The notes under the pieces were generated by a model. It had not been told where the DNA came from. It made no database searches and saw only the letters and a program-made list of their open reading frames with translations. Positions 1 through 8,662 of a stretch of DNA of 64,000 nucleotides are shown in pieces. The position numbers and the translations under genes are program-made. Source of the DNA: Microbacterium memoriense (GTDB taxonomy: Bacteria > Actinomycetota > Actinomycetes > Actinomycetales > Microbacteriaceae); NCBI RefSeq assembly GCF_025398275.1, contig NZ_JAODOR010000017.1, forward strand, positions 1 through 64,000. The letters are read 5' to 3'. Position 1 is the stretch's first letter. Every line of letters starts with the position of its first letter.

Positions 1-306
1 CTAGCGACCTTCGGGAGCATCGCCGATCTGGGACGTGCTGGCTTCATCACGAGGATAGTGCGTGATCGGGCTTCGCCCGAGTTGGATATCCGAGTATGCG
101 TCGGATGCCGAGAGCTCGGAATCGGCGGCGCGCGGCTGCCGTCTTCGGCGGATCAGCCCAACGGTGATTGCGATCGCGAGCAACACGTACCCGATCAGCA
201 CGATCCACTGCGCGGCCGGCCAGTCGAACGCGATCGAAGCCCAAAGCAATAGGAAGCCGAGCACGACAACCGCGATCACCGTGGTTCGGAGAACGGTGCG
301 GCCCAT
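1..306 (-). CDS. small two-helix membrane protein, unknown function
   Basis: A 101-residue protein that I do not recognise. Two hydrophobic segments lie at about residues 6-28 and 32-50, separated by a short polar turn, then an RRRRQPR basic stop-transfer stretch and a polar tail of about 45 residues, so the tail is probably cytoplasmic. The stop codon is at the window edge (1-3), so the reading frame is complete. A second, 5'-truncated copy lies at 1745-2007 at a constant offset of 1744 bp, so this gene is one half of a local duplication. Function cannot be inferred. Confidence 0.6.
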   Translation of the reverse strand: MGRTVLRTTVIAVVVLGFLLLWASIAFDWPAAQWIVLIGYVLLAIAITVGLIRRRRQPRAADSELSASDAYSDIQLGRSPITHYPRDEASTSQIGDAPEGR

Positions 307-434
307 GACGCGACACTAACCGGCCTCCTCGAACGGCACCAGAGTGTCAGCCGCCCGGTGGAGGACCGTCACCCGGGCGTGCATCCTGCGTGGATCCCCG
401 GAGGGTGTTGCTGGGCCCGCTTAGTGTTGGGGCT

Positions 435-1169
435 ATGAACGACCAGGTTCTCAGCGGGGGAAACTCCAACACTGTCGTGCGGGTTGGCGAGACGGTGCGT
501 CGCGTCTCCGGGCCCTGGACTCCGGCCGTTCACACGCTTCTGCGTGCACTGCGGACTGCAGGCGTGCGCGAGGTACCTGAGCCGTTTGGCTTCGATGAAC
601 AGGGCCGCGAAGTCCTCTCGTATCTTCCCGGCGAGGTCGGGAACTACCCGCTTCCTGACTGGCTCTGGACGTCGGAGATTCTGGAGGGCGCTGGCAGATT
701 GATGCGCCGAGTGCACGATGCGAGCGCTCCCCTCGTCGGCGAGGATCTCGTGTGGAATCTGCCATCTCGCGAGCCCGCCGAGGTCATCTGTCACAATGAC
801 GTCGCGCCCTACAACATGACGTTCATTAGCGGCCGCGTTGCTGGCCTTTTCGACTTCGACACGGCCTCACCCGGCCCGCGAGTCTGGGACCTGGCGTACC
901 TCGGATACCGACTCGCACCGCTGGCCGAGGACGCGGGTGTAGACATCTCCGACGATGAGCGCCTGTGTCGGTTGGATCGCCTGATCCGGGCCTACGGAAT
1001 GCCGTTGTCGCGCACCGAGCTGCTGCTTACGGTCACGGCGCGTCTGCTGGATTTGGCTGCGTACACCGACGGCCGACTACGTGAGACGAACAACCCAGAC
1101 TTCGCTGAGCACGCGGCCATGTATCGGCGTGACGCAGTTCGCGCCGATACGCTCGCACTCCGGGCCTAG
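435..1169 (+). CDS. aminoglycoside phosphotransferase (APH) family kinase-like protein
   Basis: 244 residues, in the protein-kinase-like APH fold used by small-molecule kinases. The catalytic loop reads CHNDVAPYNM, matching the APH H-x-D-x-x-x-x-N brace (D is the catalytic base, N binds Mg), and is followed by GLFDFDTASPGPRVWDLA, the family's D-F-D metal-binding motif. The N-lobe is short and starts with GGNSNTVVRVG in place of a canonical glycine loop. I chose ATG 435 because an upstream in-frame ATG at 390 only adds residues outside the domain. The substrate is unknown; resistance is not implied. Confidence 0.8.
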   Translation: MNDQVLSGGNSNTVVRVGETVRRVSGPWTPAVHTLLRALRTAGVREVPEPFGFDEQGREVLSYLPGEVGNYPLPDWLWTSEILEGAGRLMRRVHDASAPLVGEDLVWNLPSREPAEVICHNDVAPYNMTFISGRVAGLFDFDTASPGPRVWDLAYLGYRLAPLAEDAGVDISDDERLCRLDRLIRAYGMPLSRTELLLTVTARLLDLAAYTDGRLRETNNPDFAEHAAMYRRDAVRADTLALRA

Positions 1170-1247
1170 CCTCGCCTTTCTGCACGCTGCCGGACCCGCC
1201 CGCGGGCGCCGGGCGACGCTTGCGCGTGCCGCTGCGCTAGTGACAGC

Positions 1248-1706
1248 ATGCTGTGGCGAACGTACGGTCGCGTCATCGGATGGATGCTGGCGATCGGCGC
1301 CATCGCGGGAGCAGTGTTCCTACTAGTCGTATTCGGACTCCTCATTCCCCCCGACCGAGGTGAAGAGTCGGCAATCGTGCTCATGCCCTTCGTCGGCGGC
1401 TTCTTCGGACTGATCACCGCGCTCGTTTCGAGTGCGGTGTACTACCTGGGGCTGTTTCTGTGGACGCGCAGACCTCACCGGTCTGTCAACAGTCGCGCGT
1501 GGCTCGGTGCGGCCTGTGCGGCTCTCGGCGCCTTAGGGTTCTGGCTTATCTTCGGCTTCACACTCAGCAACTGGCCCGGAGTCCCGGTGTGGGGCGGAAT
1601 CGGTGCGGCCGCGGGCATCCTCGCCGCACTCATCGCCTGGCCACTGACTGCCCTATCCGCACAGCGCGAGAGCCTTCAGCCCGCGCCGACCGGCACCAGG
1701 GCATAA
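1248..1706 (+). CDS. four-helix membrane protein, unknown function
   Basis: 152 residues with four strongly hydrophobic stretches (about residues 11-32, 44-70, 83-104 and 110-135) and short polar loops, so an integral inner-membrane protein. A pair of arginines flanks the second and third helices. No family motif was recognised. It lies between the APH-like gene and the truncated duplicate, in a patch full of remnants, and has no clear ribosome-binding site, so it may be expressed weakly or decaying. Confidence 0.5.
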   Translation: MLWRTYGRVIGWMLAIGAIAGAVFLLVVFGLLIPPDRGEESAIVLMPFVGGFFGLITALVSSAVYYLGLFLWTRRPHRSVNSRAWLGAACAALGALGFWLIFGFTLSNWPGVPVWGGIGAAAGILAALIAWPLTALSAQRESLQPAPTGTRA

Positions 1707-1744
1707 CCGTCCGCAAGCCGACCGGTTTGCGCGCGCTCAGGTGA

Positions 1745-2007
1745 CTAGCGATCTCCGGGAGGATCGCCGATCTGGGAGGCGCTGGGCTCATCACGCAGGT
1801 AGTGCGTGATCGGGTTTCGCCCGAGCTGGATATCCGAGTACGCGTCAGATGCCGATAGCTCTGAAGCAGCATCGCGCGGCTGCCGCCTCCGGAGGACGAG
1901 CCCGATGATGATGAGGATCGCGAACAGCGCGTACCCGATCAGCACGATCCACTGCGCGGCCGGCCAGTTGAACGCGATCGACGCCCAAAGCAATAGGAAG
2001 CCGAGCA
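1745..2007 (-). pseudogene. 5'-truncated duplicate of the membrane protein at 1-306
   Basis: The last 86 codons align without gaps to residues 16-101 of the protein at 1-306, with about 17 substitutions by my count, and the stop codons coincide at an offset of 1744. The alignment stops at 2007, just upstream of the LGFLLLWAS stretch: the first 15 codons and any native start are missing and are replaced by methyltransferase-remnant DNA. The longer open frame running to 2443 is this tail plus antisense sequence and is not a real protein. Confidence 0.8.
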
Positions 2008-2051
2008 GCCGAGGACCCGCGGTAGGACACATCGATGTGCAGAATGGGCTA

Positions 2052-2458
2052 ATGATCGCGGGTGATGGTCGAGCGTGGAACCACAACCTCCATTTCCATC
2101 CCACCGTGCTGAACGCGATCGCGACCGGCGCCACGTCCGCCCTCGATGTCGGCACGGGTGACGGGATGCTGGCCGTGGATCTTCGCCGCATACTCCCGGA
2201 CGTTGTCGCGATAGATACCGACGTCGACGTCTTGGCCGCGCCAGCCCATGAGCACGAGGACACCTCGCAGGAGTTCTGCAGCACCAGTGGTACTCGCGCA
2301 CTCGGACGGTTTGGGAACACTCCGCCCCCACCGTCTGGCCGCCGCCCCACACGTACGACGAAGCCCGCACCATCGCTGCAGAGACGCTCCCCGGAGTCCA
2401 ATGGCAGCAGCACGCGCTCTGGCGGTACGAACTGATCTGGCACAAGCCCGCACCCTGA
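2052..2458 (+). pseudogene. class I SAM-dependent methyltransferase remnant with internal deletion
   Basis: The 5' part reads AWNHNLHFHP, then LDVGTGDGMLAVDL (SAM-binding motif I) and VVAIDTDVDVL (end of strand 2). The frame then degenerates. From about 2261 a second frame reads WEHSAPTVWPPPHTY and ends LWRYELIWHKPAP-stop, which is the typical C-terminus of this methyltransferase family. The two halves are in different frames and only about 130 codons remain of an expected 200 or more, so the middle has been deleted with a frameshift. It directly abuts the truncated duplicate at 1745-2007. Confidence 0.8.
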
Positions 2459-2497
2459 GATGGGGAAACCGAGGATGTCGGCGCATCGACCCTCGGT

Positions 2498-2911
2498 TCA
2501 GCCCCCGCAGGCCTCGTTGAAGCGCTGGACGGCGTCGCGCAGTCCGCTGGATGCGGCATCCAGCGCGTCGGGCGCGGCATCGGGCTCGGCGGCGGCGTGG
2601 ACGTCGTTCAAGCCGGTGATCAGGTCGTCGAGAATCGGCGCGATCTGCTCGTTGGTGATCTGCGGGGAGACGGAGTAGAGCCCGGCCGAGGCCGAGGCGA
2701 GGTTCGACTGCGCCGTGGTCATGTCTCCGTCCGTCAGCGCGGTGTCGGCTGCGGTCACCTGTTCCTGCACGTTCCCGAGGCCTTCCGCCAGGACACCGCA
2801 CGCGTCCTGGGTGCTCTGCTCCCCGCTTGCGCTTCCGGAGCACGCGGTGAGTGCGGCGACAGACATGAACGCGGCAACGCCGACGGTGAGCAGACGAGAG
2901 GCGAGGGGCAT
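2498..2911 (-). CDS. small secreted lipoprotein, unknown function
   Basis: 137 residues starting at MPLASRLLTVG. A basic n-region, a hydrophobic core and the lipobox LTAC (Cys24) predict lipidation and anchoring on the outer face of the membrane. The mature part is alanine- and acid-rich, looks helical, and has two further cysteines: one in DACGVL near its start and one in EACGG at the very C-terminus, possibly forming a disulfide. The upstream in-frame ATG at 3061 was rejected because it would bury the signal peptide under 50 extra residues. Confidence 0.75.
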   Translation of the reverse strand: MPLASRLLTVGVAAFMSVAALTACSGSASGEQSTQDACGVLAEGLGNVQEQVTAADTALTDGDMTTAQSNLASASAGLYSVSPQITNEQIAPILDDLITGLNDVHAAAEPDAAPDALDAASSGLRDAVQRFNEACGG

Positions 2912-3045
2912 GGCGTTCTCCGATGGGGATCCAGGACTCTTCAAGAGTGTCATGCGCAGCCGGGTGAGAACTGACTGCGCCGCATACGGCACGATGGAAG
3001 AAGGTCGCGCGCAGATGCCGACCGATCCCCACGGAAGGCGATTCG

Positions 3046-4002
3046 ATGACGCATGCACCACAGGACTGGCTGCGACCCCTCGGCGAGACGGGGCTTCAGA
3101 TCACGGCCGTCACGGTTGGCGGGAGCCCGCTCGGTAGCATGCCGGCGGCCTTCGGGTACGAAGTCGCCGCGGAGGATGCGATCGAACTGGTCTCTGCGGT
3201 GTTGGAGAGCCCGATCCGCTCCCTCGATACCTCGAACGGCTACTCCGACGGCGAGAGTGAACGTCGCATCGGCGCCGCAATCGCGCAGCGCGGCGGACTC
3301 CCAGCCGACTTCCTCCTGACGACGAAGGTCGATCCGTCCGGTCGGGATTACTCAGGTGATCGCGTGCGCGCCTCGGTGCGCGAGAGCCGCGAGCGCCTCG
3401 GCGTCGATACCTTGCCCCTCGTGCACCTGCATGACCCCGAGGGTTTCCCGTTTGACGTGATGACGGCCCCGGGTGGCGCCGTCGACACGCTCGTGCGCCT
3501 CAAGGAAGAGGGGGAGATCGGCCACATCGGGCTGGCGGGAGGGCCGCTCGGTGTCATGGAGCGCTATCTCGACCTCGGCGTCTTCGAGGTGCTCCTCGTC
3601 CACAATCGCTGGACGCTCGTGGACCGCAGCGCCGACGGCATCCTGAACCGTGCGATCGAGAACGGCATGGGTGTGGTCAACGCGGCGGTGTACGGCGGCG
3701 GCATCCTCGCGGCACCGCGCAGCGGCAACACGAAGTACGCCTACCGTGAGGCCGCGCCGGAGACCCTGCACGCGATCGAAGCGATGACGGTGCTGTGCGA
3801 GGACTTCGGCACCGACCTGCCGACGGCGGCGCTGCAGTTCTCGCTGAGGGATCAGCGCGTGCACTCCACGATCGTCGGGATCAGCAAGCTTTCCCGCCTC
3901 GACGGACTGGTGCGCGCCGCGCAGACAGAGCTCCCGGAGGACTTCTGGAGCCGACTCGAAGAGCTCACACCGTCGGGAGAGTTCTGGATCGGGCAGTCGT
4001 GA
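3046..4002 (+). CDS. aldo/keto reductase family oxidoreductase
   Basis: 318 residues, a TIM-barrel NAD(P)-dependent reductase. The tetrad is visible: Asp61 and Tyr66 in SLDTSNGYSDGESE, Lys94 in LLTTKVD and His127/129 in VHLHDPEG. The opening RPLGETGLQITAVTVGGSPLG is typical of the D-threo-aldose (L-fucose/L-galactose) dehydrogenase-like subgroup. Its stop overlaps the GTG start of the Gfo/Idh/MocA gene by 3 bases, so the two are translationally coupled, which suggests a small sugar or polyol catabolic unit. The substrate is not shown by the sequence. Confidence 0.88.
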   Translation: MTHAPQDWLRPLGETGLQITAVTVGGSPLGSMPAAFGYEVAAEDAIELVSAVLESPIRSLDTSNGYSDGESERRIGAAIAQRGGLPADFLLTTKVDPSGRDYSGDRVRASVRESRERLGVDTLPLVHLHDPEGFPFDVMTAPGGAVDTLVRLKEEGEIGHIGLAGGPLGVMERYLDLGVFEVLLVHNRWTLVDRSADGILNRAIENGMGVVNAAVYGGGILAAPRSGNTKYAYREAAPETLHAIEAMTVLCEDFGTDLPTAALQFSLRDQRVHSTIVGISKLSRLDGLVRAAQTELPEDFWSRLEELTPSGEFWIGQS

Positions 4003-5072
4003 CCACCCCCGCCACCTTCGCCGTCGTCGGCACCGGCTGGCGATCGGGCTTCTTCCATCGCGCCGCGCAGAATCTGCCCGAATCGCTCCGCGCTACAGGG
4101 GTCGTCTCCCGTTCGGGGCGCGCCGAGGCGCACGGCGTTCGCGCGTTCGCGAGCATTTCCGATCTGCTCGCCGCGGACCGGCCCGACTTCGTGATCGTCA
4201 GCGTCCCCCGGGAGGTTGCGCCGGCCGCGATCCGCGAGCTGGTCGAGGCCGGAGTGCCGACACTCGTCGAGACCCCGCCCGCCGAGCACCTCGACGATCT
4301 GCGAGAGCTGTGGGCAGACGTCGGCGAGACGGACCTCGTGCACGTGGCCGAGCAGTATCCGCGGTATCCGGGTCATGCGGCCCGGCGCGCCGTCATCGAG
4401 CGCGGCCTCATCGGCCGTCCAACCTCCGTGCAGGTCTCGTCGACGCACGACTATCACGCGATCGCGCTCATGCGGAGTCTGCTGTCGGCGCCTCGCGGCC
4501 CTGTGAGGGTGCACGCCCGTCAGTTCGACAGCCCGCTCGTCGACCCCATGGGGCGAGACGACTGGACCGATGACGATGGCGAGAAGACCGCGACGACAGT
4601 CCTCGCGACGATCGATTTCGGCGAAACGAGCGGCCTGTACGACTTCACCTCGAACCAGTGGCACAACCAGTTGCGGCACCGTCGCATCGTCGTCCGCGGC
4701 AGTCGGGGCGAGATCGTGGACGACGACGTCGTGTGGATGCCGGAGCCCCGCACCATGGTCGACGCGCGCATCGAGCGACGACAGCGAGGATACGACCTCG
4801 ACCTGGACGGCTACGCGACCGATCACCTCGCGCTCGGCGGCGATGTGCTGTGGCGCACTCCGTTCCCCGGTCATCGGTTCTCGGATAAAGAGATCGCGAT
4901 CGCCGAGATGCTGGTCACCGCCGGCGCCTGGGCACGGGGCGAGGGCCCCGGCCCTTACCCGCTTGCCGACGGATGCCAGGATCACGCCATCGGGCTGGCC
5001 ATCGCGGAGTCCCTCGAAACCGGTCAGATCGCGCAGGTCGCGCGGGAACCCTGGGCAACCCCGGGAGTGTGA
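3999..5072 (+). CDS. Gfo/Idh/MocA family oxidoreductase
   Basis: 357 residues. The N-terminal Rossmann fold starts FAVVGTGWRSGFF, a G-x-G-x-x-x-G/F dinucleotide-binding loop, and VSVPREVAPAAIRELVEAGVP with LVETPPAEHLDDL is the usual strand-helix pattern ending in the conserved E-x-P region. The C-terminal half is the mixed beta-sheet substrate domain. GTG 3999 overlaps the stop of the preceding aldo/keto reductase (GTGA), which decides the start against a much earlier in-frame ATG lying inside that gene. A sugar or cyclitol dehydrogenase or reductase is likely; the substrate is unknown. Confidence 0.85.
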   Translation: MTTPATFAVVGTGWRSGFFHRAAQNLPESLRATGVVSRSGRAEAHGVRAFASISDLLAADRPDFVIVSVPREVAPAAIRELVEAGVPTLVETPPAEHLDDLRELWADVGETDLVHVAEQYPRYPGHAARRAVIERGLIGRPTSVQVSSTHDYHAIALMRSLLSAPRGPVRVHARQFDSPLVDPMGRDDWTDDDGEKTATTVLATIDFGETSGLYDFTSNQWHNQLRHRRIVVRGSRGEIVDDDVVWMPEPRTMVDARIERRQRGYDLDLDGYATDHLALGGDVLWRTPFPGHRFSDKEIAIAEMLVTAGAWARGEGPGPYPLADGCQDHAIGLAIAESLETGQIAQVAREPWATPGV

Positions 5073-5157
5073 CCGGCACAAGGGCCCGCGTCAAGGCCAT
5101 GGCTCCACCGGGCCGACTGCGCGACGCTGACTGCACAGACTCGGTGAGGAGATCGAC

Positions 5158-5457
5158 ATGAGCGTTGCAGATCAGCACGAAGGCGCGGACCATCACGGCC
5201 AGGACGGTGGGCGCGAGACGGTGAGCGTCGGTGAGGCGCAGCGCGAGATGGCGGGGGACGCCGAGCAGGATCTGCCCGCCATGTCGCAGAACAACGCCAC
5301 CGATGACGAGAAGCTCGCGGGCATCCTCGCGCAGACGCGCGCCGACCTGCCGGGCGCCGACGCGGATGCGATCGTCGAGCGGCTGCGCCAGCGGGCGGAG
5401 CAGTCCGGCATCCTGCTGACCGATGAGCAGGCGCGGACCCTCGTCCGCGAGGGCTGA
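5158..5457 (+). CDS. conserved-looking small acidic protein, unknown function
   Basis: 99 residues, hydrophilic, with no signal peptide or membrane segment. The first half is rich in Asp, Glu, His and Gln; the second half (TDDEKLAGILAQTRAD onward) looks like two or three amphipathic helices with a short LTDEQARTLV end. A good ribosome-binding site (GAGGAG) sits 6 bases before ATG 5158, which supports expression. No family recognised. It stands alone ahead of msrB with a gap of about 100 bases. Confidence 0.6.
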   Translation: MSVADQHEGADHHGQDGGRETVSVGEAQREMAGDAEQDLPAMSQNNATDDEKLAGILAQTRADLPGADADAIVERLRQRAEQSGILLTDEQARTLVREG

Positions 5458-5556
5458 AACTCACGGCCCGCTCCCAGCCTCGCGGGACCAAAAGTGGCCC
5501 GGCATCCGTTCTCCTCTGATGACGCGGCAGCCAGCCGTGGCACAGAGAGGAACCCC

Positions 5557-6030
5557 ATGTCACAGGACTACCGCGCGACGGCCGATGCTCTCAGTCGCCT
5601 CACGCCCGCCCAGTACCGGGTCACGCAGGATGACGGCACCGAGCCGCCGTTCCGCAACGCGTACTGGGACACGCATGGCGACGGCATCTATGTCGATGTC
5701 GTTTCCGGCCAACCCCTGTTCTCGTCGATCGACAAGTTCGACAGCGGAACCGGATGGCCGAGCTTCACGCGGCCCATCGACGCGTCCGCAGTGACCGAGA
5801 AAGTCGACGGGATGCTGTGGATGAAGCGCACGGAGGTGCGCTCCGCGGGAGCCGACAGTCATCTCGGCCACGTCTTCGACGACGGTCCGCGGGATGCCGG
5901 CGGCCTCCGCTACTGCATGAACTCCGCGGCGCTGAGATTCGTCCCGGCCGCCGAGCTCGACCAGCAGGGCTACGGTGAGTACCGCAGACTCTTCGAGGAC
6001 GCCACCACTACCCAGGAGAACGCATCATGA
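5557..6030 (+). CDS. msrB: peptide-methionine (R)-S-oxide reductase, single-cysteine form
   Basis: 157 residues; reduces methionine-R-sulfoxide in proteins. Family motifs are [43 protein letters not shown] and the catalytic [11 protein letters not shown] (Cys120). Two usual features are missing: the four zinc cysteines of the E. coli-type enzyme, as in the PilB-type subgroup, and the resolving Cys, because SGCGWPSF is SGTGWPSF here (Thr65). Cys120 is the only cysteine in the protein. AGAGAGG (5543-5549) precedes ATG 5557, which is preferred to ATG 5494. The stop overlaps msrA by ATGA. Confidence 0.93.
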   Translation: MSQDYRATADALSRLTPAQYRVTQDDGTEPPFRNAYWDTHGDGIYVDVVSGQPLFSSIDKFDSGTGWPSFTRPIDASAVTEKVDGMLWMKRTEVRSAGADSHLGHVFDDGPRDAGGLRYCMNSAALRFVPAAELDQQGYGEYRRLFEDATTTQENAS

Positions 6031-6572
6031 GCGACACCGGAATCATCACCCGCACTCCCGGCACCGAAACCGCCGTGCTCGCCGGCGGCTGTTTCTGGGG
6101 TGTCGAAGATCTGATCCGCCGCCAACCGGGAGTGATCGACACCCGTGTCGGCTACACCGGTGGGCAGAACGATCACGCGACCTACCGCAACCACCCGGGC
6201 CACGCGGAGGCGGTCGAGATCGTCTTCGACCCGACGAAGACGACCTACCGCGATCTCCTGGCGTTCTTCTTCCAGATCCACGACCCGTCGACCCTCAATC
6301 GCCAGGGCAACGACGTCGGGACGAGCTACCGGTCGGCGATCTTCCCGCTGACGCCCGAGCAGGAGGAGGTCGCCCGCGACACGATCGCCGACGTGGATGC
6401 GTCGGGTCTGTGGCCGAACAAGGCCGTGACGACGATCGAACCGGCCGGTCCGTTCTGGGAGGCCGAACCCGAGCACCAGGACTACCTGATCCGGATTCCG
6501 CACGGCTACACCTGCCACTTCGTCCGTCCGGGCTGGGTGCTGCCCACCCGCGACGCCGACGCGACGGTCTAG
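6027..6572 (+). CDS. msrA: peptide-methionine (S)-S-oxide reductase
   Basis: 181 residues; reduces methionine-S-sulfoxide, complementing MsrB. The active site [10 protein letters not shown] (Cys22) lies near the N-terminus and Cys163 in [11 protein letters not shown] is the likely resolving cysteine. [16 protein letters not shown] and [21 protein letters not shown] are all family-typical. The ATG overlaps the msrB stop by 4 bases, so both stereoisomers of oxidised methionine are handled by one transcript. Confidence 0.96.
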   Translation: MSDTGIITRTPGTETAVLAGGCFWGVEDLIRRQPGVIDTRVGYTGGQNDHATYRNHPGHAEAVEIVFDPTKTTYRDLLAFFFQIHDPSTLNRQGNDVGTSYRSAIFPLTPEQEEVARDTIADVDASGLWPNKAVTTIEPAGPFWEAEPEHQDYLIRIPHGYTCHFVRPGWVLPTRDADATV

Positions 6573-6582
6573 GCGCGCCGCG

Positions 6583-7290
6583 GTGATCGTCCGGTTCGAC
6601 GAGCTCGACTGGCAGCCGACGCCGATGGGGGACCTCACCCTCCGGCGGCGGTTCGAACCGGCGGTCGCCGCGCTGATCTACGAGGTCAAGCTCGGCGACG
6701 AATACCTGATGTCGAGCCTGTTCACGGTGGCGGAGGAAGCGCTCGCGACGCTCGGCTTGGCCGAAGCCTCGGGTGATCGCCTCGCGGTTCTCGTGGGCGG
6801 CCTCGGTCTCGGCTACACCGCCGTCGCCGCCCTGCGCGATGACCGCGTGGGTGCGCTGACCGTGATCGATGCACTGCCGGCCGTGATCGGGTGGCACGAA
6901 CGCGAGCTGCTGCCGGTGTCGACCGAACTGGTCGGCGACGCGCGCACGACTCTCGTGCACGACGACTTCTTCGCCGTGGTGCGCCGCGCTCCCGAAGGGC
7001 CGCGGTACGACGCGATTCTGCTCGATGTCGACCATTCGCCGCGCCATCAACTCGATCCCAGCCACGCCGACCTCTACACGGTGCCGGGGCTCCGCTCCCT
7101 TGCCCGGCACCTCCACGACGGCGGTGTGTTCGCTCTCTGGTCGGATGATCCGCCTGACGACGCCTTCCTCGCCGACCTGGCGCAGGTCTTCGACGGCGCC
7201 TCGGCGCACGTCGTCGATTTCGACAACCCGGTCACCGGCGGCGTCTCGTCGAACACCGTCTACACGGGACGCCTCCGAGCGACGAGTTAG
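6583..7290 (+). CDS. spermidine synthase-like (class I methyltransferase fold) protein
   Basis: 235 residues with a GTG start 10 bases after msrA. The Rossmann-like core shows VLVGGLGLGYTAVAAL (nucleotide-binding loop), LTVIDALPAVIGWH (acidic end of strand 2) and YDAILLDVDHSP (strand 4), a layout seen in spermidine synthases and related SAM-binding enzymes. The N-terminal LMSSLFTVAEEALATLGL matches the YLMS..FT.SE.ALA pattern of spermine/spermidine-synthase-like bacterial proteins. True aminopropyl transfer is not established. Its 3' end overlaps the convergent amylosucrase remnant by 4 bases. Confidence 0.75.
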   Translation: MIVRFDELDWQPTPMGDLTLRRRFEPAVAALIYEVKLGDEYLMSSLFTVAEEALATLGLAEASGDRLAVLVGGLGLGYTAVAALRDDRVGALTVIDALPAVIGWHERELLPVSTELVGDARTTLVHDDFFAVVRRAPEGPRYDAILLDVDHSPRHQLDPSHADLYTVPGLRSLARHLHDGGVFALWSDDPPDDAFLADLAQVFDGASAHVVDFDNPVTGGVSSNTVYTGRLRATS

Positions 7291-8660
7291 ATGGGCGCGA
7301 CCCGCAACCAGACGAATCCGTGCGGACGCAGGACGATGCCCTCGTCGAGATCGACGTCCGCACCGAGCACGAGATCACGGGCCGCACGCGCGAAGCCGGA
7401 GAGTGTCAGCGGGTCGATCTGGACCTCGGCATCCGACACGTTCGCGAGCACCAGCACGACCGTGTCACCGGCGATCCGCTGGTAGCCGACGACGCTGTGG
7501 TGCGGCGTGCGGAAGCCGGTCAACGCGTTGCCCGCGAATTCGGGCGTCGACTGGCGCACCGAGATGAGCTTCGTCAGTCGGTGGAACACGCGACCCGCGG
7601 GCGTGGCGAGGTCATTCCGGCGCGCGTACTGATCGCGCGGACGGTTGCCGCGGTGCACCCAGCGTGAGTCGCCGCGCCGGTCCGGATCATCCGCGTAGGA
7701 GTAGTCGTTGAGCTGCGCGACCTCATCGCCGAGGTACAGGAGGGGCACGCCGCCGGTCGAGAAGGCGATCGCGTGCGCGAGCACGACGCGATCTTCCCCG
7801 GCCTCATCACCCGCCTCGATCCCGGCGAGGGATGCCGTGGTCCCCGTCACGCGTGCGTCACCTGTTGCGGGGTTCTCCTGGAACGGCACACCGCGGGAGA
7901 AGGTCCCCTCGTGCGCGCCCGTATAGAAGCGATTGAGGAACTGACGGTGGCTGTACCCGTCGATGCCGAACTCGGCGGCATCCTCATCGGCGAACGTCCA
8001 CCCGATGTCGTCGTGGCTGCGCACATAGTTGACCCATGCGGTCCCCGCGGGGAGAGCGTGGCGACGCTCGAGCGCCTGCTGCACGAGGCGGGCATCGCGC
8101 GTCGCGAAGGCTTCCCACGTGAGCGCCATCTGCAGCGGGTTGTAGGAGAGGCGGCACTCCTCGGGGGAGACGTAGGAGATGACCTCGTCGGGGTGCACGA
8201 TCGCCTCGGACTTGAACACCATCCCCGGTGCTGCCATCGCGAGCACGGCATTGAACGCCTGCAGCAGCAGGTGCGCTTCAGGCAGCGACTCGCACGATGT
8301 CCCGAGCTGCTTCCAGATGAAGGCGACGGCATCCATTCGCAGGACTTCGACGCCCTGGTTCGCCAGGAACAGCATTTCGCCGGCCATCGCCCGGAACACG
8401 GCGGGGTTCGCGTAGTTCAGATCCCACTGGTACCGGTAGAACGTGGCCCACACCCAGCGGCCGTCATCCAGTGGGACGAACGAACCGAGGTGGTCGTCGG
8501 GGAAGATCTCGCGCGTCGTCCGCTCGTACGCATCCGGCATCGCGCGATCGGGGAAGACCAGGTAGAAATCCTCGAACTCCGGGTCGCCGGCGAGCGCCTT
8601 CTGCGCCCACTCGTGCTGATTGCTCGTGTGGTTGAAGATGAAGTCCAGCACGAGCGAGAT
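7287..8660 (-). pseudogene. amylosucrase / alpha-amylase family (GH13), 5' end deleted
   Basis: About 455 codons remain of an enzyme normally near 640. The frame opens in the middle of conserved region I (ISLVLDFIFNHTS), so the N-terminal domain and the first barrel strands are missing. The catalytic residues survive: the nucleophile in EVLRMDAVAFIWKQ, the acid/base in VFKSEAIVHPDEV and the transition-state Asp in YVRSHDDIGWTFAD. Upstream in frame, a stop occurs at 8667-8669, only three codons past the homology break near 8660. A GTG at 8651 exists, but a barrel this incomplete should not fold. The missing end coincides with the missing end of the cupin gene next door. Confidence 0.85.
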
Positions 8661-8662
8661 GC

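Noticed and set aside
435..1169. APH-like gene as an antibiotic-resistance determinant
   Set aside because: The family fold is shared by many metabolic kinases; nothing here shows an aminoglycoside substrate.
1745..2443. 232-codon minus-strand frame treated as one protein
   Set aside because: It is a chimera of the truncated duplicate's tail and antisense methyltransferase DNA.
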